This document shows positions 15,557 to 23,115 of a stretch of 64,000 bases of DNA, piece by piece. The stretch is from Flavobacterium phragmitis. Its GTDB lineage: Bacteria > Bacteroidota > Bacteroidia > Flavobacteriales > Flavobacteriaceae. The stretch lies in the NCBI RefSeq assembly GCF_900112575.1, contig NZ_FOMH01000003.1, positions 1-64,000 on the forward strand. The letters are read 5' to 3'. The notes under the pieces were generated by a model. The model was not told the origin of the DNA. It made no database searches and saw nothing but the letters and a program-made list of their open reading frames with translations. Positions within the stretch are counted from its first letter, which is position 1; every line of letters starts with the position of its first letter. The translations under genes and the position numbers were made by a program.

Positions 15557-16180
15557 ATGAACAACACTTGGACCAAAAGATGGGACGACCGTTACAGCAA
15601 TGAAGAATTTGCCTACGGCGAAGAACCCAACAATTACTTAAAAGAACAACTAGAAAAACTAAATCCAAACTCTATACTTTTTCCTGCCGAAGGTGAAGGA
15701 CGAAATGCCGTTTTTGCTTCAAAATTAGGATGGAAAACTTCGGCATTTGATATTAGTGAAGAAGGCAGAAACAAAGCCTTAAAACTTGCTGAAGCCAATA
15801 ATGTTACAATTGATTATCAGGTTGGCGAATTGGAATCTTTAGATTTTCAGGAAAACCAGTTTGATGTTATCGCATTAATTTATGCTCATTTTCCAGCAGA
15901 AATTAAATCGGATATTCATCTTCAGCTTAATGCTTTATTAAAAAAAGGCGGAATTATAATTTTTGAAGCGTTCAGCAAAAAGCACCTAGAATATCTTGCA
16001 ATAAACGAAAAAGTTGGAGGACCAAAAGACATTGAATCTCTTTTTTCAATCAAAGAAATCAAAGCTGATTTTCCAAACTACGAAATCATCAAATTAGAAG
16101 AAAAAGAAATCGAACTCAGCGAAGGTTTATTCCATAACGGAACAGGTTCTGTAATTCGATTTGTTGGAAAGAAAAAATAA
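15557..16180 (+). CDS. Class I SAM-dependent methyltransferase (TehB/thiopurine-like)
   Basis: Protein of 207 residues from the ATG at 15557 ([20 protein letters not shown]); the ATT/TTG-led extension before it is not typical. The N-terminal W-DxRYSxxEFAYGxEPN pattern is shared by TehB-like and related small methyltransferases. Motif I is degenerate but present ([20 protein letters not shown]). The ribose-binding acidic residue is in [27 protein letters not shown] and [16 protein letters not shown] follow. The substrate is unknown; tellurite, thiols and other small molecules are possible. The gene is isolated, between a terminator and the rubredoxin remnant. Confidence 0.85.
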   Translation: MNNTWTKRWDDRYSNEEFAYGEEPNNYLKEQLEKLNPNSILFPAEGEGRNAVFASKLGWKTSAFDISEEGRNKALKLAEANNVTIDYQVGELESLDFQENQFDVIALIYAHFPAEIKSDIHLQLNALLKKGGIIIFEAFSKKHLEYLAINEKVGGPKDIESLFSIKEIKADFPNYEIIKLEEKEIELSEGLFHNGTGSVIRFVGKKK

Positions 16181-16191
16181 TCAAATTCGAC

Positions 16192-16218
16192 GTAAAGACA
16201 CACTGCAGTGCGTCTCTA
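16192..16218. repeat. GACGCACTGC(A/G)GTGCGTC palindrome (type C, isolated copy)
   Basis: GACACACTGCAGTGCGTCTCTAC is one member of a palindromic family clustered at 47716-48145. It lies at the boundary of the rubredoxin-domain remnant and may mark the deletion that removed the rest of that gene. Confidence 0.8.
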
Positions 16219-16248
16219 CAAAAATTATCTTAAAAAAAATTCCCTTGA

Positions 16249-16626
16249 AAGATTGTAAAAGATGATCTTTGGGTTGGTGCCATTTTAACTTATAATGTTT
16301 TATTTGCTAAAAATTTCAATCCCAATACACGCGAATATACTGTGCATTCTCAGAATATCGACAAACTCGAACTGCCGACTATTTTAATTGAATTAAGTCG
16401 GAAATATTTTGAAGAATTAGGAAACTCAACAGCAGAAACAACCCAAAATCCACAGAAAAAAGAAAAAATTCAGCAAGAGATTTACCAATGTCAGGAATGC
16501 TTAACCTTGGGTAAATCAGAATTTGGAGATGAAAGCCAAGGAATTCTAAAAGGTTTAGTGATTTAGGCAATGATTATTGCTGTTCGTTATGCGAATCACC
16601 AAAAACAACTTTAAAATTTTGGAAAC
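16249..16626 (+). pseudogene. Frameshifted remnant with a C-terminal rubredoxin domain
   Basis: The frame from 16249 reads KIVKDDLWVGAILTYNVLF, continues through ELPTILIELSRKYFEELG and reaches YQCQECLTLGKSEFGDES, then stops at 16564. A second frame, offset by two bases from 16560, continues with DLGNDYCCSLCESPKTTLKF. Together they give the two CxxC pairs of rubredoxin (CQEC and CSLC), split by one frameshift. No start codon or N-terminal part is present: a stop lies at 16246 and a palindromic repeat just before. I read it as the 3' end of a gene for a rubredoxin-fused electron-transfer protein. Such fusions occur with flavoprotein and nitrite/nitrate-reductase-type genes in Bacteroidota. The parent family is inferred. 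Confidence 0.68.
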
Positions 16627-16780
16627 TATTGATAACTAACATTTTCTATAGAAAGCTTAACATTTTCATATTTAAAAATTGCGTACATTTAGCTTAACTA
16701 AGAATTATACATTATAAAAGGTTACTTCAAAAGCCATAAAATTCTTGGTTATATCTATTTATTCAATAAAAAATATTGTT

Positions 16781-17437
16781 ATGATAAAAAGAAACTCAAG
16801 AACTGCTACTGAAAAAAATAGCGATATTCCAGCTGAAACTGCTGTAGAAAGTACAACAGAAGTTACACCTGAAGCAAAAACTACTGTTAGAAGAACCACT
16901 AAAACAGCCGTTAAAACACCTGCTTCAAAATCAACGGCCACAAGAACAACAACTTCAAAGGCGCCTGCAGCAACTGTAAAACCTTCCACCAAAACGCCTG
17001 TAAGAGCCGCTACAAAAGGAACACCGAGCGCAACTGTTAAAAAAGAAGCCACCGTTACACCAGAAAAAACAGAACCGATTGTTTCCGAAATTATAGAAAT
17101 ACAAACTCAAGATCTTCCAGCACCAACTGAACCAAATGAGCCAATTTTAGAAATCGACGGAACAATTCTTGAAATTGTAAAAGACAAAAAAAAAGATATA
17201 AAATCACAGCTAAAAGCAAAACTTAAAGCAAAAAAAGAAAAAGAGAAAAAAAGAGAAAAGGCTATAAAAGCCGTAATCAAAAAACTTGAAAAAGCGAAGA
17301 AAGCAAAACTTAAAGCAGCCGAAAAGAAAAAAGAAAAAGCTAAAAAGGCAAAGGAAAAAGCAAAAGCTAAAAAACTTGCTGAAAAGAAAGCGAAAGCATT
17401 GAAAAAGGCTAAAGCAAAGGCTAAAAAGAAAAAATAA
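16781..17437 (+). CDS. Lys/Ala-rich histone-H1-like basic protein
   Basis: Protein of 218 residues from the ATG at 16781 (MIKRNSRTATEKN); the upstream TTG at 16745 is not needed. Residues about 15-95 are rich in Thr, Ala, Lys and Pro (RRTTKTAVKTPASKSTATRT). Residues about 95-145 are more acidic (EIIEIQTQDLPAPTEPNEP). The last 75 residues are almost only Lys, Ala, Glu and Leu (KKAKEKAKAKKLAEKKAKAL), like the tail of eukaryotic H1 and bacterial Hc1/AlgP-type proteins. It probably binds nucleic acid non-specifically. Homologues are low-complexity, so a search would be unreliable. No neighbour explains its role. Confidence 0.75.
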   Translation: MIKRNSRTATEKNSDIPAETAVESTTEVTPEAKTTVRRTTKTAVKTPASKSTATRTTTSKAPAATVKPSTKTPVRAATKGTPSATVKKEATVTPEKTEPIVSEIIEIQTQDLPAPTEPNEPILEIDGTILEIVKDKKKDIKSQLKAKLKAKKEKEKKREKAIKAVIKKLEKAKKAKLKAAEKKKEKAKKAKEKAKAKKLAEKKAKALKKAKAKAKKKK

Positions 17438-17494
17438 TATTTAGAAAGGTTTGACTTTGAAAAAGGTTAAGCCTTTTTTTATTTCATCGCATGG

Positions 17495-17601
17495 TTTGTC
17501 ATTTCGACCGAAGGGAGAAATCACACAAGTAATTCCACATGCAAAATCGTCAATCTTTGTAGAGTTTCGTGTGTCATTTCTCCCTTCGGTCGAAATGACA
17601 A
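17495..17601. repeat. REP-like palindromic element, type A (copy 3)
   Basis: TTTGTCATTTCGACCGAAGG at the left pairs with CCTTCGGTCGAAATGACAAA at the right, with inner GGGAGAAATCACAC and GTGTCATTTCTCCC. It sits between the convergent basic-protein and moaA genes and resembles the copies at 5404 and 10886. The remaining gap holds no gene. Confidence 0.9.
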
Positions 17602-17659
17602 AACTGTATGGTGAGCTTTGTCAAAGTTTAAAACTTTGACAAAGTTTCTCTCGAAACCA

Positions 17660-18667
17660 TTACCCTCCAATCGCAATCATACTACGATTATCAAAATGCA
17701 ACGCAGGATCATCAATTTGTTTCATTGTAGACATTCCCGCTCTAACTTCCTTTTTACTTGAAATAGCGTCGGAAATTAAACTTGTAATTGATTCTCCATT
17801 TCTAAAAGCCGTCAGCAAATCAGTTTCAGAATTTGAGAAAAGGCAGTTTTTAATTTTTCCGTCAGCCGTCAAGCGGATTCGGTTGCAACTGTCGCAAAAC
17901 GGATTTGTAATGGAACTGATGATCCCAAAATCACCTTGAAAACCGTTTATTTTATAATTTCTGGAAGTGAAGTTTTTTTCGTCTTCCAGTTTTTGAATTT
18001 CATCTGAAGAAAAAGCATTCTCAACTAAAGATAAAATCTCTTGCTGCGAAACCATTTTACTCCTGTCCCACTCGTTTCCTGCAAATGGCATAAACTCAAT
18101 AAAACGAACAGAAATAGGCAGAAACTGAGTCAATTTTACAAAATCGCCAATTTCGTTATCATTAAAACCTTTTATCAAAACGACATTTATTTTTACCTGA
18201 AAATCGTTATTCAAAAGCAAATGCAAATTGTCTACTACTTTCTCAAACTGATTTCTAAGCGTTATAGAAGCAAATTTAGACGAAACCAAAGTATCTAAAC
18301 TCAAATTGATTTTTTTGACATTAAACTGTTTTAAAACATCAATATGTCGGTCAATTAAAATGCCGTTTGTAGTTAAAGAAAGCGAAATATTTAAAACGGA
18401 TAATTTAGAAACAATTTCAGGGAAATCTTTTCTTAGTAGAGGTTCTCCACCTGTTAATCTGATTTTATCAACACCATTTTGCGCGAAAGTCTGAGCGATG
18501 GCAAAAATCTCGTAGGCCGTCATTAAACTGACTTTTGGAGAAAGCGCGATTCCGTCCGCCGGCATGCAATAAGTACAACGCAGATTGCATTTTTCCAACA
18601 GTGAAATACGCAAATAGTTGTGTTTGCGCCCAAAACCGTCCGTCAAAATAGTGTTAGAGGCTGTCAT
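17660..18667 (-). CDS. moaA: GTP 3',8-cyclase MoaA
   Basis: Radical-SAM enzyme of 335 residues for the first step of molybdopterin synthesis: GTP is rearranged to 3',8-cyclo-7,8-dihydro-GTP, which MoaC then turns into cPMP. The SAM [4Fe-4S] site is Cys27, Cys31 and Cys34 (KCNLRCTYCMPADG). The second, GTP-binding cluster uses the C-terminal cysteines of PFCDSCNRIRLTADGKIKNC. The C-terminus ends in Gly-Gly (IAIGG), needed for activity in this family. LTGGEPLLRKDF is the usual GGEP motif. It overlaps moaC-moaB by 14 bp and is the last gene of the eight-gene minus-strand operon. Confidence 0.96.
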   Translation of the reverse strand: MTASNTILTDGFGRKHNYLRISLLEKCNLRCTYCMPADGIALSPKVSLMTAYEIFAIAQTFAQNGVDKIRLTGGEPLLRKDFPEIVSKLSVLNISLSLTTNGILIDRHIDVLKQFNVKKINLSLDTLVSSKFASITLRNQFEKVVDNLHLLLNNDFQVKINVVLIKGFNDNEIGDFVKLTQFLPISVRFIEFMPFAGNEWDRSKMVSQQEILSLVENAFSSDEIQKLEDEKNFTSRNYKINGFQGDFGIISSITNPFCDSCNRIRLTADGKIKNCLFSNSETDLLTAFRNGESITSLISDAISSKKEVRAGMSTMKQIDDPALHFDNRSMIAIGG

Positions 18668-19568
18668 GATTTTTTCCTTTTAAAATATGAAAAACGTGCA
18701 TTATGTGCGGAAATACAGCATCCATAGATTCTCTTACTCCGTTCGTTGAGCCTGGCAAAGCCAAAACTAAACTTTTACCTAAAGTCCCCGCTACGCTTCT
18801 TGAAAGCATTGCATACGGCATTCTTTGTTGTCCGTAATTGCGAATCGCTTCTTCAATTCCCGGAATTCTGCTTTCTAAAATTGGCAATAAAGCTTCTGGC
18901 GTCACATCTCTTGGCGACAAACCAGTTCCGCCTGTAAAAATCACCAGCTGATTTTCTTTTGCGAAAGCTTTAGTTTTTTCCTGAATAATCTCCAATTCGT
19001 CTGGAATGATTTCGTAGTGCGCTGTTTCAACTCCGTATGAATCCAGTTTTTCTATTATTGTTTTTCCGGAACGATCTTCTTTGTCGCCCGCAAAAATTGA
19101 ATCGGAACAAACGAAAACCGCCGCTTTTATCGCATTCGGGAATTTATTTTTGAAAGAAGATTTTCCGCCTTCTTTATTGATTAATTTAATGGTTGATATT
19201 TCGATTTCTTTATCAATCGGTTTCAGCATATCGTACATCGTCAATGCCACTATTGATGCGCCATGCATGGCTTCAACCTCAACTCCGGTTTTATAAATTG
19301 TTTTTACATTGAAGATAATGTGAATATCTAAACCCTCAATATTATATTCTACAGAAGTAAATTCAATCGGAATTGGGTGACAATCCGGAATAGATAAATG
19401 CGTGTTTTTTACCGCAAATAATCCTGCCGTTTTTGCCATTTCGAATACGTTTCCTTTTGGCACTAAATTGTTGACCACAGCATCAATTGTTTCTTGCCTG
19501 CTGACTTTTACAATTGCGGTTGCGGTTGCGACTCTTAACGTGCTTATTTTATGCGTAATATCTACCAT
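18654..19568 (-). CDS. moaCB: Bifunctional MoaC-MoaB/Mog fusion
   Basis: Protein of 304 residues with two fused steps. Residues about 1-150 are MoaC, cyclic pyranopterin monophosphate synthase (KVSRQETIDAVVNNLVPKGN; HLSIPDCHPIPI; VEVEAMHGASIVALTMYDML). Residues about 158-304 are a MogA/MoaB-type molybdopterin adenylyltransferase domain (VFVCSDSIFAGDKEDRSG; VIFTGGTGLSPRDVTPEA; ALPGSTNGVRESMDAVF). MoaC makes cPMP from the MoaA product; the second domain adenylates molybdopterin before MoeA inserts Mo. The fused form is known in Bacteroidota. Starts at the ATG at 19568, directly against the moaE stop, and overlaps moaA. Confidence 0.94.
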   Translation of the reverse strand: MVDITHKISTLRVATATAIVKVSRQETIDAVVNNLVPKGNVFEMAKTAGLFAVKNTHLSIPDCHPIPIEFTSVEYNIEGLDIHIIFNVKTIYKTGVEVEAMHGASIVALTMYDMLKPIDKEIEISTIKLINKEGGKSSFKNKFPNAIKAAVFVCSDSIFAGDKEDRSGKTIIEKLDSYGVETAHYEIIPDELEIIQEKTKAFAKENQLVIFTGGTGLSPRDVTPEALLPILESRIPGIEEAIRNYGQQRMPYAMLSRSVAGTLGKSLVLALPGSTNGVRESMDAVFPHIMHVFHILKGKNHDSL

Positions 19569-19999
19569 TAACTATTTTGTTTCCATGTGAATGTATCGTT
19601 CTCAAACATTTCTTTTCCAAAAATTGGAACATCGGTTTTTATCCAGTTTACAATGGCTTCTGTTGCTTCATAAACTTGTTTGCGCCTTGTTGCCGAAACG
19701 AAAACGAATAAACAAATTTCTCCTGCCTTTACCACGCCTAAACTGTGATAAATGTGCATGCAGGTCAAATCGAATTTAGCGAAAGCTTTTTCGCGAATGG
19801 TGTACAAAGCTTCGTTCGCCATATCCGTATAAGCCGAATAATCAATTGCCACGACTGTATTATCGTGAATCACATCGGCACGAACTTGTCCTAAAAAGAT
19901 GTTGTGCGCCCCTATAGTATGTTTCGATTGATGTTTGGCAATCGACTCGGCAATAAATTCAGGTGAGATTGGACCTTCTACGAATACATTTTTACTCAT
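19568..19999 (-). CDS. moaE: Molybdopterin synthase catalytic subunit MoaE
   Basis: Protein of 143 residues that, with thiocarboxylated MoaD, inserts two sulfurs into cPMP. Family marks are GAHNIFLGQVRAD near residue 33, DYSAYTDMANEALYTIREKA, HSLGVVKAGEICLFVFVSA, and RRKQVYEATEAIVNWIKTDVP, with the catalytic Lys in the KTDVPIFGKE segment that also normally contacts the MoaD tail. Stop and moaC-moaB start meet at 19568, so translation is coupled. It is separated from moeB by 136 bp holding an inverted repeat. Confidence 0.94.
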   Translation of the reverse strand: MSKNVFVEGPISPEFIAESIAKHQSKHTIGAHNIFLGQVRADVIHDNTVVAIDYSAYTDMANEALYTIREKAFAKFDLTCMHIYHSLGVVKAGEICLFVFVSATRRKQVYEATEAIVNWIKTDVPIFGKEMFENDTFTWKQNS

Positions 20000-20047
20000 T
20001 ACTTTTTATTTTTTTTCACAGGTTAAAAGGATTTTTTCTATTATTTT

Positions 20048-20117
20048 TTGTCAGGCTGAGCGGAGTCGAAGCCCAAGTCCAATTGGAACGCCCTTCGACT
20101 CCGCTCAGGGTGACAAT
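20048..20117. repeat. Palindromic element, type B (GTCAGGCTGAGCGGAGTCGAAG)
   Basis: TTGTCAGGCTGAGCGGAGTCGAAG at the left pairs with CTTCGACTCCGCTCAGGGTGACAA at the right around CCAAGTCCAATTGGAACG. Half copies lie at 33976-34002 and 61711-61738. It is placed inside the cofactor operon, between moeB and moaE, where it would form an RNA hairpin. Confidence 0.9.
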
Positions 20118-20135
20118 CTAACTAATAATCTGTGG

Positions 20136-21206
20136 CTATAAATTTATTTCTTCTTTCAATATATTTTTCATTGCTAAAGCTCCGCCTGCAATACTTTTTA
20201 TATTTTTAAATTGATGTTTTTGAAGCAATTCAACTGCAATTTTGCTTCTGATTCCAGATTGGCAGAAAACATAGATCTTTTTATTTTTATCTAATTTTTC
20301 AATTTCTATTTCCAAGTTCATTAACGGAATCTGAATCTGATTTTCCAAACTAATTTTCGGCGATTCATCAATATTTCGAACATCCAAAAACAAAACCTCA
20401 TCATTGTTTATTTCATCTAAAACCGAATCAAAACTCACTTCTTCAATCACACATTTATTATATTTTTCTTCAAATACCTCTCTGTCAACTGATTTGAATT
20501 CACTCTTTTCGAAATCATATTTTTGCTGTTCGTTATTCAGCGTATTATAAACCAATATTTTTCCGCTGAGAACTTCTCCGATTCCCAAGATCATTTTTAA
20601 AACTTCATTGGCCTGAAACATTCCTATAATTCCAACCGAAACACCAAGCACTCCCGCTTCTTCACAATTCAATACATCCAAATTTTCATCTGGATACAAA
20701 CATCTGTATGTCGGTCCTTTTTGATAATTGAAAACCGAAACTTGTCCCTGAAACCTGAAAATAGAACCATAGACCATTGGTTTACATGTTACTAAACAGG
20801 CATCATTAATTAAATATTTAATCGCAATATTGTCGGTTGCATCAACAATAATATCATATTTCTCAAATAACGAAAGGGCATTTTTTCCTGATAATTTTTC
20901 TGAAATCGCTTTTACTTTAACCAAAGGATTTAAGTCTGAAATCATTGCTTTGGCTTCTTTCGCTTTTGATTTTCCGATAGCATCCGTTTTATAAATCACC
21001 TGTCTCTGAAGGTTTGAAATCTCAATAACATCATGATCTACAATTCCGATTTCGCCAACACCCGCGCCTGCCAAATAAGGCATAATCGCAACGCCCAAAC
21101 CTCCAGCACCAATTACCAAAACTTTTGATTCTGCTAATTTTTGCTGTCCCTTCTCTCCTATTTCTGGGAGAATTATTTGTCTGTTATATCGGTTATCTAC
21201 ATTCAT
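20136..21206 (-). CDS. moeB: MoeB-type adenylyltransferase fused to a rhodanese domain
   Basis: Protein of 356 residues. Residues 1-240 are a ThiF/MoeB E1-like adenylation domain (VLVIGAGGLGVAIMPYLAGA at 30-49; DHDVIEISNLQRQVIY; TDNIAIKYLINDACL). It activates the C-terminal Gly of MoaD as acyl-adenylate. Residues about 255-350 are a rhodanese domain with Cys315 in VFCQSGIRS, which can carry the persulfide for MoaD thiocarboxylation. The first CxxC zinc pair of MoeB reads TYRC here, and no second CxxC is seen, so the structural zinc is probably lost. The architecture resembles human MOCS3. It lies 3 nt after moaD. Confidence 0.92.
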   Translation of the reverse strand: MNVDNRYNRQIILPEIGEKGQQKLAESKVLVIGAGGLGVAIMPYLAGAGVGEIGIVDHDVIEISNLQRQVIYKTDAIGKSKAKEAKAMISDLNPLVKVKAISEKLSGKNALSLFEKYDIIVDATDNIAIKYLINDACLVTCKPMVYGSIFRFQGQVSVFNYQKGPTYRCLYPDENLDVLNCEEAGVLGVSVGIIGMFQANEVLKMILGIGEVLSGKILVYNTLNNEQQKYDFEKSEFKSVDREVFEEKYNKCVIEEVSFDSVLDEINNDEVLFLDVRNIDESPKISLENQIQIPLMNLEIEIEKLDKNKKIYVFCQSGIRSKIAVELLQKHQFKNIKSIAGGALAMKNILKEEINL

Positions 21207-21209
21207 AAT

Positions 21210-21449
21210 TTATCCTCCGGCAAATGGTGGCAATAAAGCTACGATATCACTTGTCTGTAAAGTATAATCGGATGTTTTTGAAACTATTTTTTGATTGACC
21301 GCAACCCTAAAAGTCAGTGATTCGAACTCATATTTTTCGTCTAAATCCTGCAAGAGTTTTTGCAATGATAATTCTTTAGAAAAAGATAATTTTTCGAATT
21401 CGCATTTCGTCTTTTCGGCGACAGCTCCAAAATATTTAACCTCAATCAT
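21210..21449 (-). CDS. moaD: Molybdopterin synthase sulfur carrier subunit MoaD
   Basis: Ubiquitin-like protein of 79 residues, ending in the essential Gly-Gly (LPPFAGG) that is adenylated by MoeB and converted to a thiocarboxylate. IEVKYFGAVAEKTKCEFEKL opens it and VAVNQKIVSKTSDYTLQTSD leads to the C-terminal tail. It lies 2 nt after the SUMT gene and 3 nt before moeB, so the three are cotranscribed. Length fits the family (about 80). Confidence 0.93.
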   Translation of the reverse strand: MIEVKYFGAVAEKTKCEFEKLSFSKELSLQKLLQDLDEKYEFESLTFRVAVNQKIVSKTSDYTLQTSDIVALLPPFAGG

Positions 21450-21451
21450 TT

Positions 21452-22240
21452 TTATAAATTTAAATTCTGAAAAATGAATTCATCTTCAAAATGTTCTTGA
21501 AAATAAGAAATCCAGCTTGATGTATTTCGCACCACTTCACCAATTACGATAATGGCTGGTGATGAAATGTTTTTTTCAGCTACCAATTTAGTAATTGTGC
21601 TAATAGTTCCGATCACTTTTTGTTCAGAATTTTTAGTTCCGTTTTGAATAATAGAAACTGGCAAATCGTCATTTCTGTTTTCTTGATAAATCGAAATAAT
21701 TTCATTCAATTTATGCATTCCCATTAAAATCACGACAGTTGCAGCCGACTTTGAAGCCAGATGTACATCTTTTGATAATTCATGAGCCGAAGTTGTTCCA
21801 GTAATTACCCAAAAACTCTCAGCAACTTTTCGTTGCGTCAAACTAATTCCAACTGAAGCAGGGACTCCCAAAGCCGATGAAATTCCGGGAACAATGGCAG
21901 TTTCAATTCCGAAATCTTCTGCAAATTCGATTTCTTCACTTCCTCTTCCAAAAACAAACGGATCTCCGCCTTTTAAACGAACGACATGTCCGTGTGTTTT
22001 TGCCATAGAGACAATCAAATCGTTGATTTGGTCTTGTGTATAAGCGTGACAGCCAAGACGTTTTCCAACAAAAACAATTTCTGCTTGCGATGCATATTCT
22101 AACAATTCTTCGTTTACCAAAGCATCATACAACACTACATCGGCACTTTTCAAAGCTTTTATGGCTTTTATCGTAATCAGTTCAACATCGCCTGGGCCTG
22201 CGCCTACGATTGTTAACTTTGGTGTTTTTAAAGTTTCCAT
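21452..22240 (-). CDS. cobA: Uroporphyrinogen-III C-methyltransferase (SUMT)
   Basis: Protein of 262 residues that methylates uroporphyrinogen III at C2 and C7 to give precorrin-2, the branch point to sirohaem. It has the marks of the tetrapyrrole methylase family: LTIVGAGPGDVELITIKAIK at the start, VVRLKGGDPFVFGRGSEE near residue 90 and EIAIVPGISSALGVPASVG-like text following (VPGISSALGVPASVGISL). SUMT inside a molybdenum-cofactor operon implies a paired need for sirohaem and Mo-cofactor, as in assimilatory nitrate plus nitrite reduction. No dehydrogenase/chelatase gene for the later sirohaem steps is seen in the window. Confidence 0.94.
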   Translation of the reverse strand: METLKTPKLTIVGAGPGDVELITIKAIKALKSADVVLYDALVNEELLEYASQAEIVFVGKRLGCHAYTQDQINDLIVSMAKTHGHVVRLKGGDPFVFGRGSEEIEFAEDFGIETAIVPGISSALGVPASVGISLTQRKVAESFWVITGTTSAHELSKDVHLASKSAATVVILMGMHKLNEIISIYQENRNDDLPVSIIQNGTKNSEQKVIGTISTITKLVAEKNISSPAIIVIGEVVRNTSSWISYFQEHFEDEFIFQNLNL

Positions 22241-22246
22241 GCTGCT

Positions 22247-22819
22247 TTAAATTGAGTTGATATTTAAATCATCTAATTCATCTGGTGAATTAACATTGGT
22301 CAAATGATAATTTTCACTTTCTCCTATATTAATAATCTGATGTGGTACTTTTGCCAACAGATCCATCATTCTCAATTCGTTAGAATCGATAGCACTTTTG
22401 ATAATTGGAACAATTTCTTTAGAATAAATTCCGATTAAAGGATGTGTTTTACTTTCTGAAGCAAAAACCGTAATTCCGGCTTCGCTGGTATGTTTTGAAA
22501 TTAATTCCTCCAGAAGTTCAGTTGAAATTAACGGAATATCACAGCTTAAAATCAGATTGAATTCAGTTTCAGAATGTGATAATGCAGTGTAGATTCCGCC
22601 CAACGGTCCTTTTTCTTCAATTAAATCAGGAATTTTTTCATAATCCAAATAGTCGTATTCTTTAGATGCCGTAATTAATTTTATATGATTCGTAATCGGC
22701 AAAATCGCCTGAATGATATGCTCGATGAATGGCTTTTCCTGAAACAAAACCAATCCTTTTTCTGACTGTATTCTGGAGCTTTTTCCTCCGCAAAGAATAA
22801 ATACTGTTAGTGTTTTCAT
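22247..22819 (-). CDS. mobA: Molybdenum cofactor guanylyltransferase MobA
   Basis: Protein of 190 residues that adds GMP to Mo-molybdopterin to form the MGD cofactor of DMSO-reductase-family enzymes. The nucleotide-binding start is LCGGKSSRIQSEKGLVLF; LIEEKGPLGGIYTAL and LILSCDIPLISTELLEELI (Asp of the metal site) follow. Its presence shows that the molybdoenzymes served are bis-MGD types such as NasA/Nap or formate dehydrogenase rather than xanthine-oxidase types alone. It lies 6 nt before SUMT. Confidence 0.92.
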   Translation of the reverse strand: MKTLTVFILCGGKSSRIQSEKGLVLFQEKPFIEHIIQAILPITNHIKLITASKEYDYLDYEKIPDLIEEKGPLGGIYTALSHSETEFNLILSCDIPLISTELLEELISKHTSEAGITVFASESKTHPLIGIYSKEIVPIIKSAIDSNELRMMDLLAKVPHQIINIGESENYHLTNVNSPDELDDLNINSI

Positions 22820-22849
22820 GATGTTTTTGTTTCAAGTTGGGATGAGTTT

Positions 22850-23040
22850 TTTTTACCGCAAAGTGCGCTAAGTTTTTTCTCATTGCTACCTTATAAAATT
22901 AAGTTCGCAAAGCTAGATCTACACAAAACTTTCCGTGCTTTGCGATTGAACTTTACCGCAAAGTACACTAAGTTTTTTTTTTCATTGCTACCTTTAAAAT
23001 TAAGTTCGCAAAGCAGGATCTACATAAAACTTTGTACTTT
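22850..23040. repeat. Tandem duplication between mobA and moeA
   Basis: Two copies of about 80-100 bp share TTTACCGCAAAGT(G/A)C(G/A)CTAAGTTTTTT, TCATTGCTACCTT and AAAATTAAGTTCGCAAAGC. They start near 22851 and 22952. Sequence differences show that the duplication is not recent. The CCGCAAAG and CTTTGCG words also pair. The 296-bp gap between mobA and moeA contains nothing else. Confidence 0.8.
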
Positions 23041-23115
23041 TTTCTTTTCTAATCCTAATAAATCTTTCGTCTTTATTCTATTTTCTACCCTCTTTATTCT
23101 ATTTTCTCAAAAAAA

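Noticed and set aside
16342..16566. Intact small protein of 74 residues starting at a GTG
   Set aside because: The same frame extends upstream without a start, and the rubredoxin domain continues in another frame, so it is a fragment of a broken gene.
22662..22883. Frame of 73 codons upstream of mobA on the minus strand
   Set aside because: It overlaps mobA in another frame and includes the tandem repeat; no family pattern.
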